A stretch of DNA of 64,000 bases from Pseudoscleropodium purum. Lineage: Eukaryota; Streptophyta; Bryopsida; Hypnales; Brachytheciaceae. The stretch is taken from assembly GCA_963969395.1 (NCBI GenBank), contig OZ017797.1, positions 5,890,001 through 5,954,000 on the forward strand. The letters are read 5' to 3'. A program made the translations under genes and the position numbers. The first letter of the stretch is position 1. Each line of letters begins with the position of its first letter. The notes below the pieces were generated by a model. The model had not been told where the DNA came from. It made no database searches and was given only the letters and a program-made list of their open reading frames with translations. Positions 33,801-47,159 of the stretch are shown here, piece after piece.

Positions 33801-35685
33801 TAGCTATTCACTTGTTCAATTTTTGTTGTACAATTGACTTGACCTTCACTATAAACTTAACAATTAGACTTTGTTGGTAATAACAAGGCAAATCTCAACT
33901 ACTTAATATGCTCTATATGAAATTGGACAAATTTCATAATTCCCAATTGAACATATTCAATATGAATTTAATAGAGTTAATTTAGTTTATGATCCGATTG
34001 GTCAATTCATTTTATCAACTGATGACAATTACAATTGGACCAAAATGAATAACAACAACACTCAATGTCAATTAGATTTGATCATATTTAATCTCTACCA
34101 CGTTTGTAAATCTATTAGACTTAACAATACTTACTATAATTTAACTTAACAAAATTCAAATGGAATTCGTTCCAACAATTTAACTTTGTTAATTACTTGA
34201 ATTATACATTGCACACATAGTTATGGTTAATTAAATTATTCATCAATGTTAATGTGCTAATAAACAATTTGCATTCAAAATATCAATGGAATTCGGTTAA
34301 CAATTCAATCAACTAAACATCACATGCATTTGCTTACACATGAAATGTTGATTAGACTATAAATATATCAATACATATACAAAATTTTGTACAATTTGAC
34401 TTGCACATTGATGTATTTAAACAATTTTAGAATTTCAATTCTGCATCTAATTCACATTGACTTACAATTGGCAAACCAATTTCACATGTCATCAAATTGA
34501 CTTGACTCAATTTCTACTTACTCACTGCAAGCATATGTCAATTAGACAATATAATTCAAATTCTTTTAGACACACTAGTAATTCCAAACAAACAATTCAA
34601 TTCGGCATTTAATCACAAAGATTTCTATTTACAAACATTGTTGATTAGATCATAGTATGAACTCCAATTATTTGTCTATTTGAGTAAATCCAATTTAAAG
34701 GCAGTAATTCTCCACAAGTTAACAACTTGATGAATCAACACACATTCAAGCTAAAAAAATTCAAATTAAATTATGCATCAATTAGACTCAATTTGCATGG
34801 TATAATGATTTCGAAAACTAACAATTTTTTATTTTATCAATTTCACAACAATTCTCCAATTCAAAAATCCAACATCATTTTAGTTAATTAGACTTAGCAA
34901 CCTATTAGTTGACCTTTTGCAACGTTACGCATATATTAACAAAACCAAATTAATGGTTCAATCAAACACAATCAATTGTGAAGGAAATTTACTGCATAGA
35001 GATCTGGTTTATAAATTCTATTGGTTGAATGGACTCTTTCTCAACTCACATTTGCTTCACAACTTGATAAGTCAACTTCCAGAAACATATACAATCATTT
35101 AATCACATACTCATGCAAATGGATTTTTGAAACTTAACGTACAAACAAGTTGACTTGACTAAAATTCAATTTCAACCACTTGCCAGTGAGTTCATTCAAT
35201 TAGTATACATACAACAAACTGAACCTCTAGTTAAATAGATTCATCTTTCTTTTATAAATAAAGTCGTCCATTCAATTTCTCAATCAAATAGACCATAATT
35301 CAATGCTTTAACTACAAATTATATAAATAGTTAATTTAACAATAAATTCATACAAATATACAAGCTGCACCTTTAGGCAACTAAATTAACACTTTCATAG
35401 TGTTACAACAATCACTTGTACTCCATTCAATTGCAATTCAATCTTATACACAAAACTAAATCACCTATCCACAATCTTATACAACAAATTTACATAACAA
35501 AGAATAATTAAACAATATACAAAAGCTATAAATTTAATTACAATTTGAGGACGAGTACAAGATGAGTCATACAACTTTAATATGGATTAAAGAAAAAAAA
35601 ATAACTTTTAGATTTATAGTAAATAAAATGAAAAACAACTCTTCAACTTAAAAGTCGCAAGTCTTTTTGACCCTTCTTCAAATCC
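30887..35685. other. AT-rich intergenic DNA, no gene seen
   Basis: No domain-bearing frame is seen. In 33.8-35.3 kb the words ttagac, ttgact and caatt recur unusually often (for example tcaattagac, gttgattagac, aattgacttgac), which may be a very eroded repeat. I found no clean unit. Confidence 0.4.
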
Positions 35686-35693
35686 TATCAATT

Positions 35694-37318
35694 CAGGGTT
35701 GACAAGACGGTCGGACGTCCAGACGCCGACGCTGTGTCCGCAGCGTCCGCTGACATTCGCGGATGTTGTCTGCCCCGCCCGCCCCGTCCCACCTTGTCCG
35801 CCCCGCCCCATCCTACCGCCCCGTCCGTCCGCCCCGCCCGTTGTCATATTGAGAGGAGTTTGCTTTGGGAAATCACAGGGATTCTGGCTGCTGCTAGAAA
35901 TGACTTGAGGGTAGGGTTTCTAGCTTGATCTTGTTTCGAACCTTGAATCTTCAATAGGATGTCTTCTCGTACATTTGCACCTCGAATCTTCAATACGTTG
36001 TCTCCTTGAACCTCGAATCTTCAACTTTCTTGAATCAGCTCTATGTTAGCCTATCTTGTTATGGCTCTAGGGGTTCAAGGGTCAAGGAGAGGATAAGAAA
36101 TCACAGGATACGGGACAAGTAGAACGGATGGCAGACCACGAGCTGAACCGTCCGTGAATATGGCTCCTAAACTTTCAAATTCACGGTCTACTGGTGATCA
36201 ATCCAGTCTCACCGTAAGAATGACATAAGATTCAACCATGTGGACCATCAACCCCACTTCATTGCCCACGACACAAAATGGAGTAAGGCCATGTACGCAA
36301 TGTCAAGCCAAACCCACAAACAAGGTTTACAATGCAAAAAATTGACAAAACCACATGTCCACCACACAAATTGACAACGAGCCTTCAAATCTAGCTTGGA
36401 ATAACAAAGTCACAAGCTACAACATAGGTTAGGTCCTTGCGAGGTAAGTCTTCACTTGACTCTTCAATTCTTCACTTCAATCTTCAATCTTCTAACCTTC
36501 CAATCGTCTCTTTCACCCTCTTCTAAATCAGCAGTACTAAAATAGGCACCTAAAACGTTCTAAAGCTCCACTTTAGATAAGAGATAGCTCTTTTGAAAGC
36601 TAATACAGTAAGCTTTGATGCATCAAAATTTCACTTGAAACAAAGCTACTGCCTACAAGTTATGTGCTCTCAAAGATCTCCTACATGCAATTCTAGCGGT
36701 AGTACACTACTTCGCCTTTCTCTTCATAGCTTGAGATAAAAAAACATGATAATGAGAAGTTTGATAGCTTGATAGAAAGCTAGCAACAAGATCTATATTC
36801 TACTTGATTTTCACTTTGTTCTAACAATTTTTGTGACTCTAGGAGAGGCACAAAATCTTTGCTCCTCCTTTTGGATAGCAACAGACTACTCCTCATTCAA
36901 AAGCCTATAAAATTCACATACAATATTGAAATCAAGTGAAAATACCGCCAAAAGAAGCGCAACACCACCATGTATAACTCCACCATGTATAACTCCACCA
37001 AATTTTGTATTCAAATTCGTCTTCAGCAATACACAACAACCGAACAAAGTTTCGGTTTTTTCCCCTACAGCACACCACACTCACACCAACGTCGACCCCC
37101 ACGTTTTCTATCTCAACCCTTTTCTTGAACTAGGGCTCAAGGTTAATCTTTTGATGTTTTTAAATAATATAGTTATTTACAAAACGACAACGTCCGCCCC
37201 GCCCCGCCCGTCGGCCTTCCGACGGCGGGAGGGACGTTGCGTCCATTGGCGTCCGTGAGGACGGACGTTTGGGTTACGGATGCTATTTTGGGGCAAACGT
37301 ACTGATTTGTCAACCCTA
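35694..37318. mobile_element. hAT non-autonomous element, 1.6 kb copy with foreign filler
   Basis: It begins CAGGGTTGAC at 35694 and ends GTCAACCCTA at 37318 (last base changed). Flanks are TATCAATT (35686-35693) and TATCAACT (37319-37326), an 8-bp duplication with one mismatch. CpG-dense subterminal arrays occupy 35,700-35,845 and 37,185-37,310 and align with the ends of the 298 bp copy in the same orientation. The 1.3 kb between the arrays is not transposon-like: it contains a dispersed repeat also present at 50.1 kb. The short plus-strand frames in it have no known domain. It has either captured this DNA or been entered by another element. Confidence 0.9.
36060..36640 (+). repeat. Dispersed repeat, copy 1 (inside the 1.6 kb hAT element)
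   Basis: Collinear words shared with 50.05-50.56 kb include gataag...cac, ctgaaccgtccg, tggct...taaacttt, tcaccgt, gaccatgtg, catcaacccca, cacaaaatg and gaaagctaataca. The identity looks moderate, so the copies are old. It resembles a terminal or internal part of a retrotransposon, but no polyprotein is visible in either place. A shorter related piece (gtttgc...ggaaatca...agattttggctgc) recurs at 35,855-35,910 and 38,095-38,145. Confidence 0.6.
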
Positions 37319-37326
37319 TATCAACT

Positions 37327-39195
37327 TGACCTTTCTAAATCTTCTAATGCCACTATTTCAATTCTTATGTAATCTTTACAATTCTAATTGACTTGGCAAT
37401 GTAAATATATCAAATTGACAACTTTATTTACATATAAGAGTCAAAGAAACTTTAAAAAATAAAAATTGAAGTATGAAAAAATAGCATACAAAATGTATAA
37501 CAACTGCATGCCATATTCACAAATCTTGCAGACAAACTTTACCCCAAAAATCTGCAATCAATGCAAAATTGAGGTCCGAATGAGAACTTGAAATAGACGA
37601 AGCATTTCAAGCAACAAAGAAAATGAGGCACAAGACAATTTGAATTTGTAAATTTTAAATTAAAATTTAAAAATAAAAAAGGACTGTACAATTTAAAATT
37701 GAAACACATGGATTCCATAAGTAAAATAAAACTCTATAACTGTACAAAATAAGCGAAGAAAAGACTTATCAATAACACATTTGATATAAAGGGGAGATTC
37801 AAACTTCATTAATTGGATGCACACTACAGCCACGCTCTATGATGTTCAAGCAAATTGTCCTAAAAACCTCCTAAATGTAGCTCAACTTCCTTGACTTTGT
37901 AATCGATAAGTTCTCCAACGATTGTACGTAAAACTTAGTGTCGAGAAGCTTAAATGACAACTTTTAAGAGTTCCCAAACAGTAAATAATTTCGATCAAAC
38001 AAGGTCTGTAGCAATTTTTTTGCAGAATACTATGGCCAAACTAATTGAGACAGGTCCCATCTTGCCAATTTGTGAACCATGTTGTTGTATTGAGAATGTT
38101 TGCCTCAGGAAATCATAGAGATTTTGGCTGCAACCAGAATTGGCTTGAAAATTAAGGAAGTTGTAAAATGATAAAAAACCCCTAAAAAAACTCATCACTC
38201 ACAGATTCACCCTGCTTCAAATTTGAACGTCGTATCTTTTAAATTGTTGTCGAACTACTACTGTAGTCTAGCTTTTCAGCTTTTTATAGAACTTTTTCGA
38301 TTTTCTATGACATTTCATACATTATTTATATATATATTAGAATTTTAGTGTAAAAGTAACTTCGAAATGCATTAAAGTATCCAAAAAGTAAAAAGATACT
38401 TTAGTGAATAGCTACAAACTAATAGAAAAAGGCAAAAAGGCAAAGAAAAAGTTAAAGTAAAAGAAAAAGGAGAAAGATAAAGAAAAAGCTGAGGTTAAAG
38501 AAAAAGAAAATGCAAATTAGGGATTTGGAGGTGCAAGCAAGAATGTCGCGCCGGTCACGCCGAGTTGCAACCTTTCCAATCACCCCTGGATTTCTAATTT
38601 AATCCTTCTTTCTCCTTCCATTTTCCCCCCGTGCTGTGACAATCTCTTGCGCTATTGTTCTCATCTTTCAAGCGCTGTATCGTAAACTGTGTTATTGTGC
38701 TAATTTTTGTATTGGATATTTTCACGCAATTTGCGCAGTAAATAAAATTACTGTACTTTGAATTGTGTGTAAATTGTGTATTTGTGATGTAATTGTACTG
38801 GAATGCTGTTGGGCCATTGCAATTGCGCGTAATAAACATGAGATTTGGTGGAGTGTGGATGAATTGAAGGCGCTGGTTTAGTTCGGCCAGTTGCTTGAGG
38901 ATTCAGCATCTTTCGAATTCAATGCTGCAACAGCACACACCACAAGGAGATTGTGAATCTCGTGAAGAGTGGTGTCAATACTGGAACTTGATAGATTGAA
39001 ATTTTGCAGACGTTTGTGCAAGTGAAAATTCAGTTGTATGGGAGTCATCTCAACACTTGGAAATTGTCATCCAGTGCGTGAATTGTAGACATATAGTCCT
39101 TGTGAACTGCTGATTTTTGAAGCTTCAACCGGTTTGAAATGCATCTGTGAAGATTTCGTGTTCCAAAGTGAAATTTGCTGGAAGTGTAAAAATCA
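37327..39195. other. Intergenic DNA, with a purine-rich tract
   Basis: No supported gene. A strand-biased purine tract of aaagaaaaagg-type words covers about 38,420-38,515. The stretch 38,520-39,190 is less AT-rich and may be transcribed leader or repeat sequence, but has no long frame with a recognisable domain. Confidence 0.4.
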
Positions 39196-39815
39196 GGGTA
39201 TTTGATTGGATGTTTTAAATTATTATTAATAATTATTTGATTAAATTATCATGTCAATTGATAGAACATAGAATATATTTTCGGTGAGTTTTTAAATCAC
39301 TGAATTCGGACATCGCATGCATAAGTTGATAATTTCCAAACTTGTTTCATTGTTACAGTCGGAAAGTCCTCTTGTCACCATTGGAGTTAGGGATTCAGCT
39401 GAGAAATTAGGGTATTCGAACTTGAGTTCTAAAATTATTGTTATACATTATTTGATTAGAATTCAGTAATTTAAAATACATTATAGAGTATTTTACTATT
39501 TGATCTTGGAATAATTGGAATGGGTGGCTTCATTATCAAGTTATTAATTTCCGAACTTGATCAATTTGCACAGCCTTAAAAGACTTATTGTCACAATTAA
39601 GATTAGGGAATTGGCTGTGAACTGAGGGTATTTGGTAATACATTTTCAAATTCTTATTATAAATAATTTAATTAAATTTTTATCATTTATAATAAAACAC
39701 AGAATACTTTATTCATTAGCTTTGAAATTATTGTAATTAGGAATTTTATAAAAAAATTATTAATTTTCAAATACCTCTAATTTATACAAAACTAAATGAA
39801 CCTATTGACCAAACA
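39196..39815. repeat. Decayed tandem repeat, about 215 bp unit, three copies
   Basis: Units begin gggtatt at 39,196, 39,410 and 39,626, so the period is 214-216 bp. Each has, in order, an attattta..taattattgatt block, an aacatagaatat / aatacattatagagtat / aacacagaatact block, a gataatttccaaacttg / ttattaatttccgaacttg / ttattaattttcaaatac block, and a closing ttgtcac...gttagggattcagctgagaaatta / attagggaattggctgtgaactga block (degraded in the third unit). No coding signal. Confidence 0.7.
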
Positions 39816-40506
39816 ATTAAGGGTTTGAGTTAGAGTTTTCAGTTTTGGATTAGAGTATCTTAGGGTTTGGTAATAGATGTAAGGTTATAGGTTAAAGTTA
39901 ATTGTGTGTGGTAATAAGGTTGTACTTGGAGACTTAGAAGAAACTTACTAGTTAATGGTACTAGTGTTTGATTGGGAATATTTATCGAGCACTTTTAGAT
40001 ATATGAAGCTTTATTACATATGTTGAAATCAGGGTTGACGAATCTCTATGTCCGCCCCAAAATAGCGTCCGTTTTCTGAACGTCCGGACGCACGGATGCT
40101 AGCGGACGCAGCGTCCCTCCCGCCGTCGGAAGGCGGACGCGCAGGGCCGGACAGCTTAGAAAACCCGTTTTGGGTTTTTTGTTTTGATTGTTTTCACCAA
40201 TGAGAGATTGAGAGTGAAGTCATTTTGATTTTGATTTTTCTTATATTGCAATTGCGATTCAATAGAGTTGTATATCACTATTTATGTAAAAGCTAAAATA
40301 TGAAATATATTTTTAATTTTTTTTTGTTGAATTTCATTTTGATTTAGAAACAAAATCACTTTAAAATCCAACGAGATGTATATCATCAATAAACAAACAA
40401 TTTTATAATAAAATGATTGAAGAAACCATTGTCATTTGTCAACATGAGCTCCATATATCATGAGCAACTAAACAATCAAACATCTAAATTTACATCTCCA
40501 CAATTC

Positions 40507-43500
40507 CTATGGACGCCAATCCACATCTCCTCTAACCTCAGCCCCACTACTCTCTCCTACAGCTCTCCGTTCAAAATCTTCATTATCGGAGTCATCTTCA
40601 TTGTCGGAGTCATCTTCATTGTTGGAATCAAGTATCGTTGTCTCCTTCAAGTTTTCTCTCGAAGTAGGTTTACTCCCTTCTTTCGAATTTAATTTTTCTT
40701 TTTTACTTTGACAAAACGATTAAAGGCTTTTTGAATAGGAACCTTTTTTTTCTTTCTATTTGACAAAGTAGCAACATTTTCATCAAGAGGGGTCCTATTC
40801 TTCACTGGAGAGATAGCAAAAGGTTGCATTTCTCTTTCCGCTTTCACCTTACTCGATTCTTGAACCATCAATCTCGATGTAGGGTCGACATGTCCATGAA
40901 CGGTTATCTCTACTTTGGCTTTCTTTTGAAGTAATAGAGTGCCGTTTGTTGATTTGATCGGTTCTTGCGACATTCCTTTTGCTAAAATGCAAGCACGCAA
41001 AGATGCCAATGGCATCCGATCACTATCCGTTTCACTTAGGCTTGTAGGTGATGACGCTACTTTCCGTAGATTACCGCCTGTAGAAATTTCTTTGGAAATG
41101 TTCATTAGGCGTTTTCCATATCCAAAGCTCTGAGAATCATTCAATCATGTGCTAACAGACTTCAACGGTATTGGTAGAAGAGCACTAGATTTCGGTACTT
41201 CAAAAATTGACTTCATTGGCTCTTTTCCTTTATCACTCTTCACAATTGCCGAATTTGTGACTGCCATCCCAACTGAATCACTATTTTTCTGTACCCCAAT
41301 ATTTGGTTTCCCCTCATCACCACTATTATTGCCCACATCTTTTGAAACGTCCACCTCCATGACCGCATCTTCTCTTTTGTTGTTTCCTTGCACTACATTT
41401 AATGCCACAGATAGAGATTGAGAAATTAAAACTTCTTCATTTCTCCCATCATCACCAATAGCATTCTCATTGATTTTCACCTCTTTGGCAATAGCGTTTG
41501 CCTTTTCCGATAGAATGTTTTCGCTATTCAAGAATCCCATTCCATTGCAATATGCAGTTAAAGAAGGTAGATTCTCCTGTACCTCTACATTGTCCTCGTC
41601 TTCACAAAAGGTATATGCATCGTTTGCATTGTCGGGAACAACATCCTTGCGGTTTAGATGATAATCATGCGTATCATTCACCAAATCGGGAAAGCCTTCC
41701 ATAACGTCTTCATCTCCCCATGCTGTCGCACGATTGAAGTCATCTCCGCCATCTACAACTGAAACGACCCTTTCCAAATCCTCGTGATCATCGTTATCAT
41801 CGTCTTCTAACGTCGGTCTATCTGAATCCTCTGATTCCATTGGATCCACATTATCATTATACCATTTTTTTTCATCTTTTTCCTTGGATGCGTTTAATAC
41901 TTTGGAATTGGTATACACGTACACCAAATCCGCTACTCTCTCCGGCTTCAATTTATTTCGAGATTTGTTGTGAACAAAAGAATAGTTGCTCCAATTCCGT
42001 TCACATGAAGATGATGACACCGGTTGAGCCAATATCCTCTTCGCTAATGGAGCTATAAACTTGCCACATGCACCTTCAAAATCCCACCAAGCATGTGCGG
42101 ACAACATTTGATCTCCCGGATTCAACATATTGTGGAATGGAGGTTCCTTGTGTCGAAAAGCTACAAATTCCTTCACCGCTGCTGCATATTCATCCGGTTT
42201 ACATATTCTCTCCAAAACTTTCTTACATCCTGACATTGCATCTGCGTCATCCGCTAGTTCTTTGTCATGAAGAAGGTATGGATTCAAAAGAGCTGCGGCT
42301 GATTGAAGATCGTTGTCCACCATTCTTCTTCGAGCATAAAAAGACTGTACCAATGGAATTGCAAGTTCTTCTAGCAAACAATATGGTGGACTTTGTAATT
42401 CGTTCACGTGCTTCTCTAACTTCCTCATGATATGCAACACCTTTCCCATGCATGGTGATTTTGAATCCAAATCGCGGAGTGGACATATGATTGGTTCAAC
42501 CATCTCCACATAATTGATGGACTGATTCCAAAAATGGTCATCAAGAACAATTTTCTTCACCGCTAAGGCCAAGTCTTCTGGTTGGACTTTGGCTCCACGT
42601 TTCTTCTTGAGAGTATGTACATACTCAACCCATTGCGGATCTACCACCGTTTGTTCCAATGCTCCTCTCAATTTTGTCAAACGCTCCATCATGATAAATT
42701 TAGAGGCGAACCTTGTATCTCCAAGCATCAAAAGACCAAGATTTGGCGAATACTTTCGCAATAGAGCTAGCGGCATATGTCTCTTCCTGATAAATTTAGC
42801 TACAAGAACTCCTTTATCCAATTTAGAAGCAATCTATTTCTATGCAGCCCAATCCTTCAACAACAAATTCAATGCATGTACCACGCACCCTTGGTAAAAA
42901 ATATGAGGATATTTTGCAGATATTATTACATCCCATGCGGACGGATTCACGGGAGCATTATCCGTAGTTATTAACACGACGTTCTTGAACCCCACTTGTT
43001 CAATGAACTTTTCCAACACAGCTGCCAAGTACTCCGCATTTTTTTCACAACCACTTGTATCCACAGATCCAAGAAATTCTTCACCTGCGGTTGATACAAG
43101 CATGGCATTGATGAGAGGTCGATTAGTCACTGAGCTCCATCCATCAATGGACAATGTTGCTCCAAATTTTCGAATGATATCTGAGGTCCATCTATTCAAC
43201 TGTGTCTGAATGTTGGTCTTCGCCTCATTCAACAATTTGTATCGGAGGTCGTGGTATGAGGGAGGAATGTATGGCCTACCGAACGCAGCCGTTTTCTTCA
43301 CTGCTTCTTTAAAAGCTAAATTTCGAGCCACGGAAAATGGTATGTTCGCCGAATAAAAAAAATTTGCCCACACTGAATGTAATTTGCGTCTATGACCTTC
43401 TTCAAACCCATTCATTAAGCTGCCTTGCCTCTGAGGCCTAGAACTTGATGCCCTCGGGGTTTCACGTTCACCAGAAGCTTCTGTACTCAAAGTCATTTCA

Positions 43501-43874
43501 GTTGTGGCACATACCATTGATACCAATTCTTTGGACGCTGGACAAGAGTCTTCGTGGTCAGAATGCGACACAGCCTTTCCGGCCGAAAACTCTTGAACAT
43601 CTGAAGGGCCAGGGTTGCCATCCACATTGTCCATTACAACGCGTTTTGGAAAAACTCCTTCGCAATGCCGAAATAAATCTCAAACTGCCATTGATAATCG
43701 TGAACAAAGGCTCACCCCTTTATCACGTACACCTCCAGGCCTAGAATAGCCTAAGTGGCTGAACATACGGCTGAGCTTCCTTGACATGCTTGCTTTGCAA
43801 AGCCTACATTTTACTTTACCACCCTCTTACACACTAAACCAAGGAGAAAAATCCCCCGTCGGTTTGGCCACCAT
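40507..43874 (-). pseudogene. hAT transposase (zinc finger, DUF659, hATC dimerisation domain) with a long C-terminal extension
   Basis: A single reading phase runs from the ATG at 43874 to about 40689 with five stops (TAA 43829, TGA 43682, TAG 42842, TAG 42836, TGA 41147). A one-base slip in an A-rich run near 40,690 then continues it to TAG at 40507. N-terminal CRLC...H...C resembles a BED-type zinc finger. A DUF659 core follows with LSIDGWSSVTNRPLINAM, TTDNAPVN and GCVVHALNLLLKDW, which cover the first two acidic catalytic positions and the conserved CxxH. LLMLGDTRFASKF comes next, and the hATC dimerisation segment reads SSSSCERNWSNYSFVHNKSRNKL. Beyond hATC lie about 370 residues rich in Asp/Glu (DDDNDDHEDLE), a basic stretch (NRKKKKVP) and an acidic DNEDDSDNED end, unlike a standard hAT transposase, which stops soon after hATC. 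The protein would excise and insert the element by recognising its ends. Stops are scattered rather than at splice sites, so I call it decayed, though some could lie in introns. Confidence 0.88.
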
Positions 43875-44179
43875 ATTGACAAGTGTATGTTTTACCTCAA
43901 TTTCAAAAGAAACCAATAAAATGTTTTAAATTTGTAACCCACAATGTGACAATGTATACAATATCAATGAAATTAGTCACACAAAGCTTTGAAAATCAAA
44001 GCCCCCCCGTCCACCGAACTATACATTACCAAGCAAGAGACTCAATAAATTGAAGCTCATAGCCCTTGGAAATCTTAGCGTTTGATTTTTCAAGAGTGAA
44101 TACCAAAGCTTCTCTTCTAACATTTATAGTCCCCTCCAGAAAATTAAAGGTTCATTTTTAGGGTTTCCATTCAAAAACA

Positions 44180-44355
44180 AGCAACGGCCCGAACGGGGCT
44201 GAAGCGGACGGGGCGGGTGGGCGGGTAGGCGGGCGGGCGGACGGGCGGACGGACCGGTCGGACGGGACTGTCCGCACTGTCCACCTTTCGACACCGTCCG
44301 CGCTTTGGACACACCGACCGCCCCACTTAAACACTGACCGCCGACGGCGTCCATC
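44180..44355. repeat. Internal CpG-dense gtccg array 1
   Basis: A block of ggcggac / ggcgggc and ctgtccgc words sits just upstream of the transposase start, between AT-rich sequences. It is made of the same words as the subterminal arrays of the 298 bp and 1.6 kb copies. Likely roles are transposase binding or transposase promoter function; neither is shown. The frames read through it are artefacts. Confidence 0.8.
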
Positions 44356-44359
44356 CAGT

Positions 44360-46265
44360 TGTCCATTGGAGCATCTTATGAGGCTGATATTACTCAAAAA
44401 GAACAATAACATTTCCAAAAAAAACAGCCTAATAATCACTGCTAAATGAGGATCAATGTAATTGATTTATCATTTTTTTTTTTTTAAATGTAAACCCTAA
44501 ACCCTATACCCTAATTACCTTAAATCTTTTCTTTTCTCCCCTAAATTGTTTTACGAATGAGGAGAATGTGATTAAGTTGAATATGTTTGGATTATTTACT
44601 CATATTATCCTTCTAAATAGGTTTTGAGAAGATCTGAAGATAGTGGGGATTTTTTTAAAGTTCATTAGGAAATCAAATGTTTTGCAGAAATAGTCAATTT
44701 CTTTTTCATCGTAAGCAAATGAAATTTTTTAAAATGGCCCCAATACATAATTAGAATAACAGTTTAATGGATTTCAACCTCATGATATTTAATGAAAGGT
44801 TGTGATTTCTAATTAGAAGTGCATCACGATCTTCAAATGAACATCGAGTCTTTCATATTTTTTAATGAAATTTTGATTAGATTTGAAAACAAAGAAAAAG
44901 AATCAATGTTTTAACTTTCAAATCATATATGGCTATATTTTTCCTTAAAAACATAGAAAAAATCGTTATTTGAGTTGGTTGAGTAGAATACATTATACAC
45001 TTATACATGTGCTATATTTATTTTGAAGGGTAATTCCAATATTCTTATTTCAGATGTTTTTAAATATTAATTTTAAAAAAGAGGGTTCATTGTTTAAAGA
45101 TCTAAAAAATTGACAAACATAATTTCTATTATAAATAGGAATTGAATTCGGAATTCGAATTTTGAAATGATTCAAATGAACAAGATATTGATTATAAAAT
45201 ATTTCTTCGTTTGAGTTTTCAAAATGAATTCACGAAACAATTGCAAACTTTTGAACTTAGGTATATGATATTGTTTTCAGTTTGTACTTTGTAGAGTATA
45301 ATACTTCAATTTTAATCCTAAATAAATGAAAAACTCCACATAAATGAAATGTTTCTATGTATTGCACAAAGATTTCTACCAATTACTATGATAATTAAAT
45401 ACATTGTCACATTTCATAAAATATTCTACATAGAAAGAAAAAATCATTTTAGTTTTCAATCATAATAAACAATGTCTTCTACTCTTTCTGTTATATGTTC
45501 ATTTTGTATAACGTGTACATTGTACAATCTTTGAGAGCAGGGTAGTTCATTTTTTACTCTCATTGAAATAGAAAATATATTTGTGTTTGGATTTTGAAAT
45601 CATTATGTATTCTACGGTCTTGCAAGAATGCATCTTGCTCCTTCTTTTGAATCCTTTTGATATTTTTTTTTCTCCTTTACTTTCTCGTAGGGCTCTTGTT
45701 CTATTGTTCTCTTCATTTGACCAGCCTATTTGGCTTGGCTCTTAGTTTTTGTTTTTTTTAATGCAATGGTTTATGCATATGTTATAAAAAATATATATTA
45801 TTTTATTTAAAATTAATATATTGATGAACAAACGCATAAAGGCATTGAATGCTTTCACATTTAAAGTTATAAATCTATCATAAATCACTCTTGCAAATTT
45901 GAATGATTGAATCAAAAATTTGAAAATGTAATTACAAGAGCTTTCAATTCAATCAATTGCATAAATTATAAATGTTGAAATGCAACTCGTATGAGTTTAA
46001 CATCTATGAAGATTAATTCATGCCATCCACATGCAATTTTCCAATTTAATAAAATGCAATTGAGTACTTCAATTTCTTTCCCTTCAATTCTCCAAGTAAC
46101 ATTCACTTCATATCTTTCTCTATTTGTTTATTTAATTTTTGGGAACAAATAGAGAAACCATCTTTGTCTATATTTGAACATGCACTCTTATTTGATTGAT
46201 GAAGAATAGATTTATGAAATATATAATCATTGATTTGTTCATGTTGATTTATCTAATATATTTTA

Positions 46266-46314
<49 letters not shown>

Positions 46315-47155
46315 TTAAAGGAGTATGGAAGACAAGATTGACAGATTGTGTTCGAATGTTGTTGATTTTGAAATGATTTAGTACTATATCATTTATAAGA
46401 ATATTATAATAGTATTATGTTATAATATTCCTAAAACAATTGCAACAAATATTAAAATACATGCTAAGTTAGGTTTGTTAGCCTATCAATTGTTCATTAA
46501 TAGACATAATTGAGTAGCCCCCTTAAATGAAACATTCAATATCTAATATCTTACAATCCAAATGGTGGATTTGTCTAAAATTTTTTCCACATCTTTTCCA
46601 ACTAATTTACTACAAGATCCTACAGTTACATATGCCCAAAAGTATTTTTCTTCCAAGACTTGGTATTTGTACTACTAATGGCAGTTTTGAAGTGTTTTTA
46701 GTAAAAAGAACTTTAGGGGCTAAACATCTATACCGTTAGATTTTGAAAAAAGAACAATTTGCTTCATTGGGGATAACTATAAGTCCATGCTCTTTTTCGA
46801 TAGCCAAAACACACTTGCAAGGACTTGGACATTTAGCGGTTTACTAAGTGATTAGACGTCAACTAATTCAATTTAATAGTAGAATTTTTATTCAACTACC
46901 TTCTTATAATTGCTTTATACACAATGCAACGTGAATATTTGGGTACTTATATTAAACGTCGCAATCCTTTCGTGAATTTTTGCACATTTTAGCTCATATC
47001 TTTGTACAAAAATATCATTTACCAAGAATACATAAATTTGGTCATAAAGGAAGGCTACCTTTTTTAATTTCAAATTTTACATTGAATGAATGAAAAGTTA
47101 GTTGGACTATACAGTGCCATGAAGACCTTTGTTTATCGTGCAAAATATGGACGTC
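44360..47155. other. AT-rich interior of the hAT element
   Basis: No gene is recognised in this stretch. It holds a telomere-like box aaaccctaaaccctataccc near 44,490, a (TA)n run at 46,264-46,312, and otherwise AT-rich sequence like the genomic background. It may be a nested insertion or host DNA taken into the element; no inner boundaries were found. Confidence 0.5.
46264..46312. repeat. (TA)n microsatellite
   Basis: An uninterrupted alternating TA run after one tatatg interruption at its left edge. Confidence 0.9.
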
Positions 47156-47159
47156 GAAG

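Noticed and set aside
44485..44510. Interstitial telomere repeat (aaaccctaaaccctataccc)
   Set aside because: Two to three units only, in keeping with a common plant promoter telo-box or chance in AT-rich DNA; not evidence of a telomere fusion.
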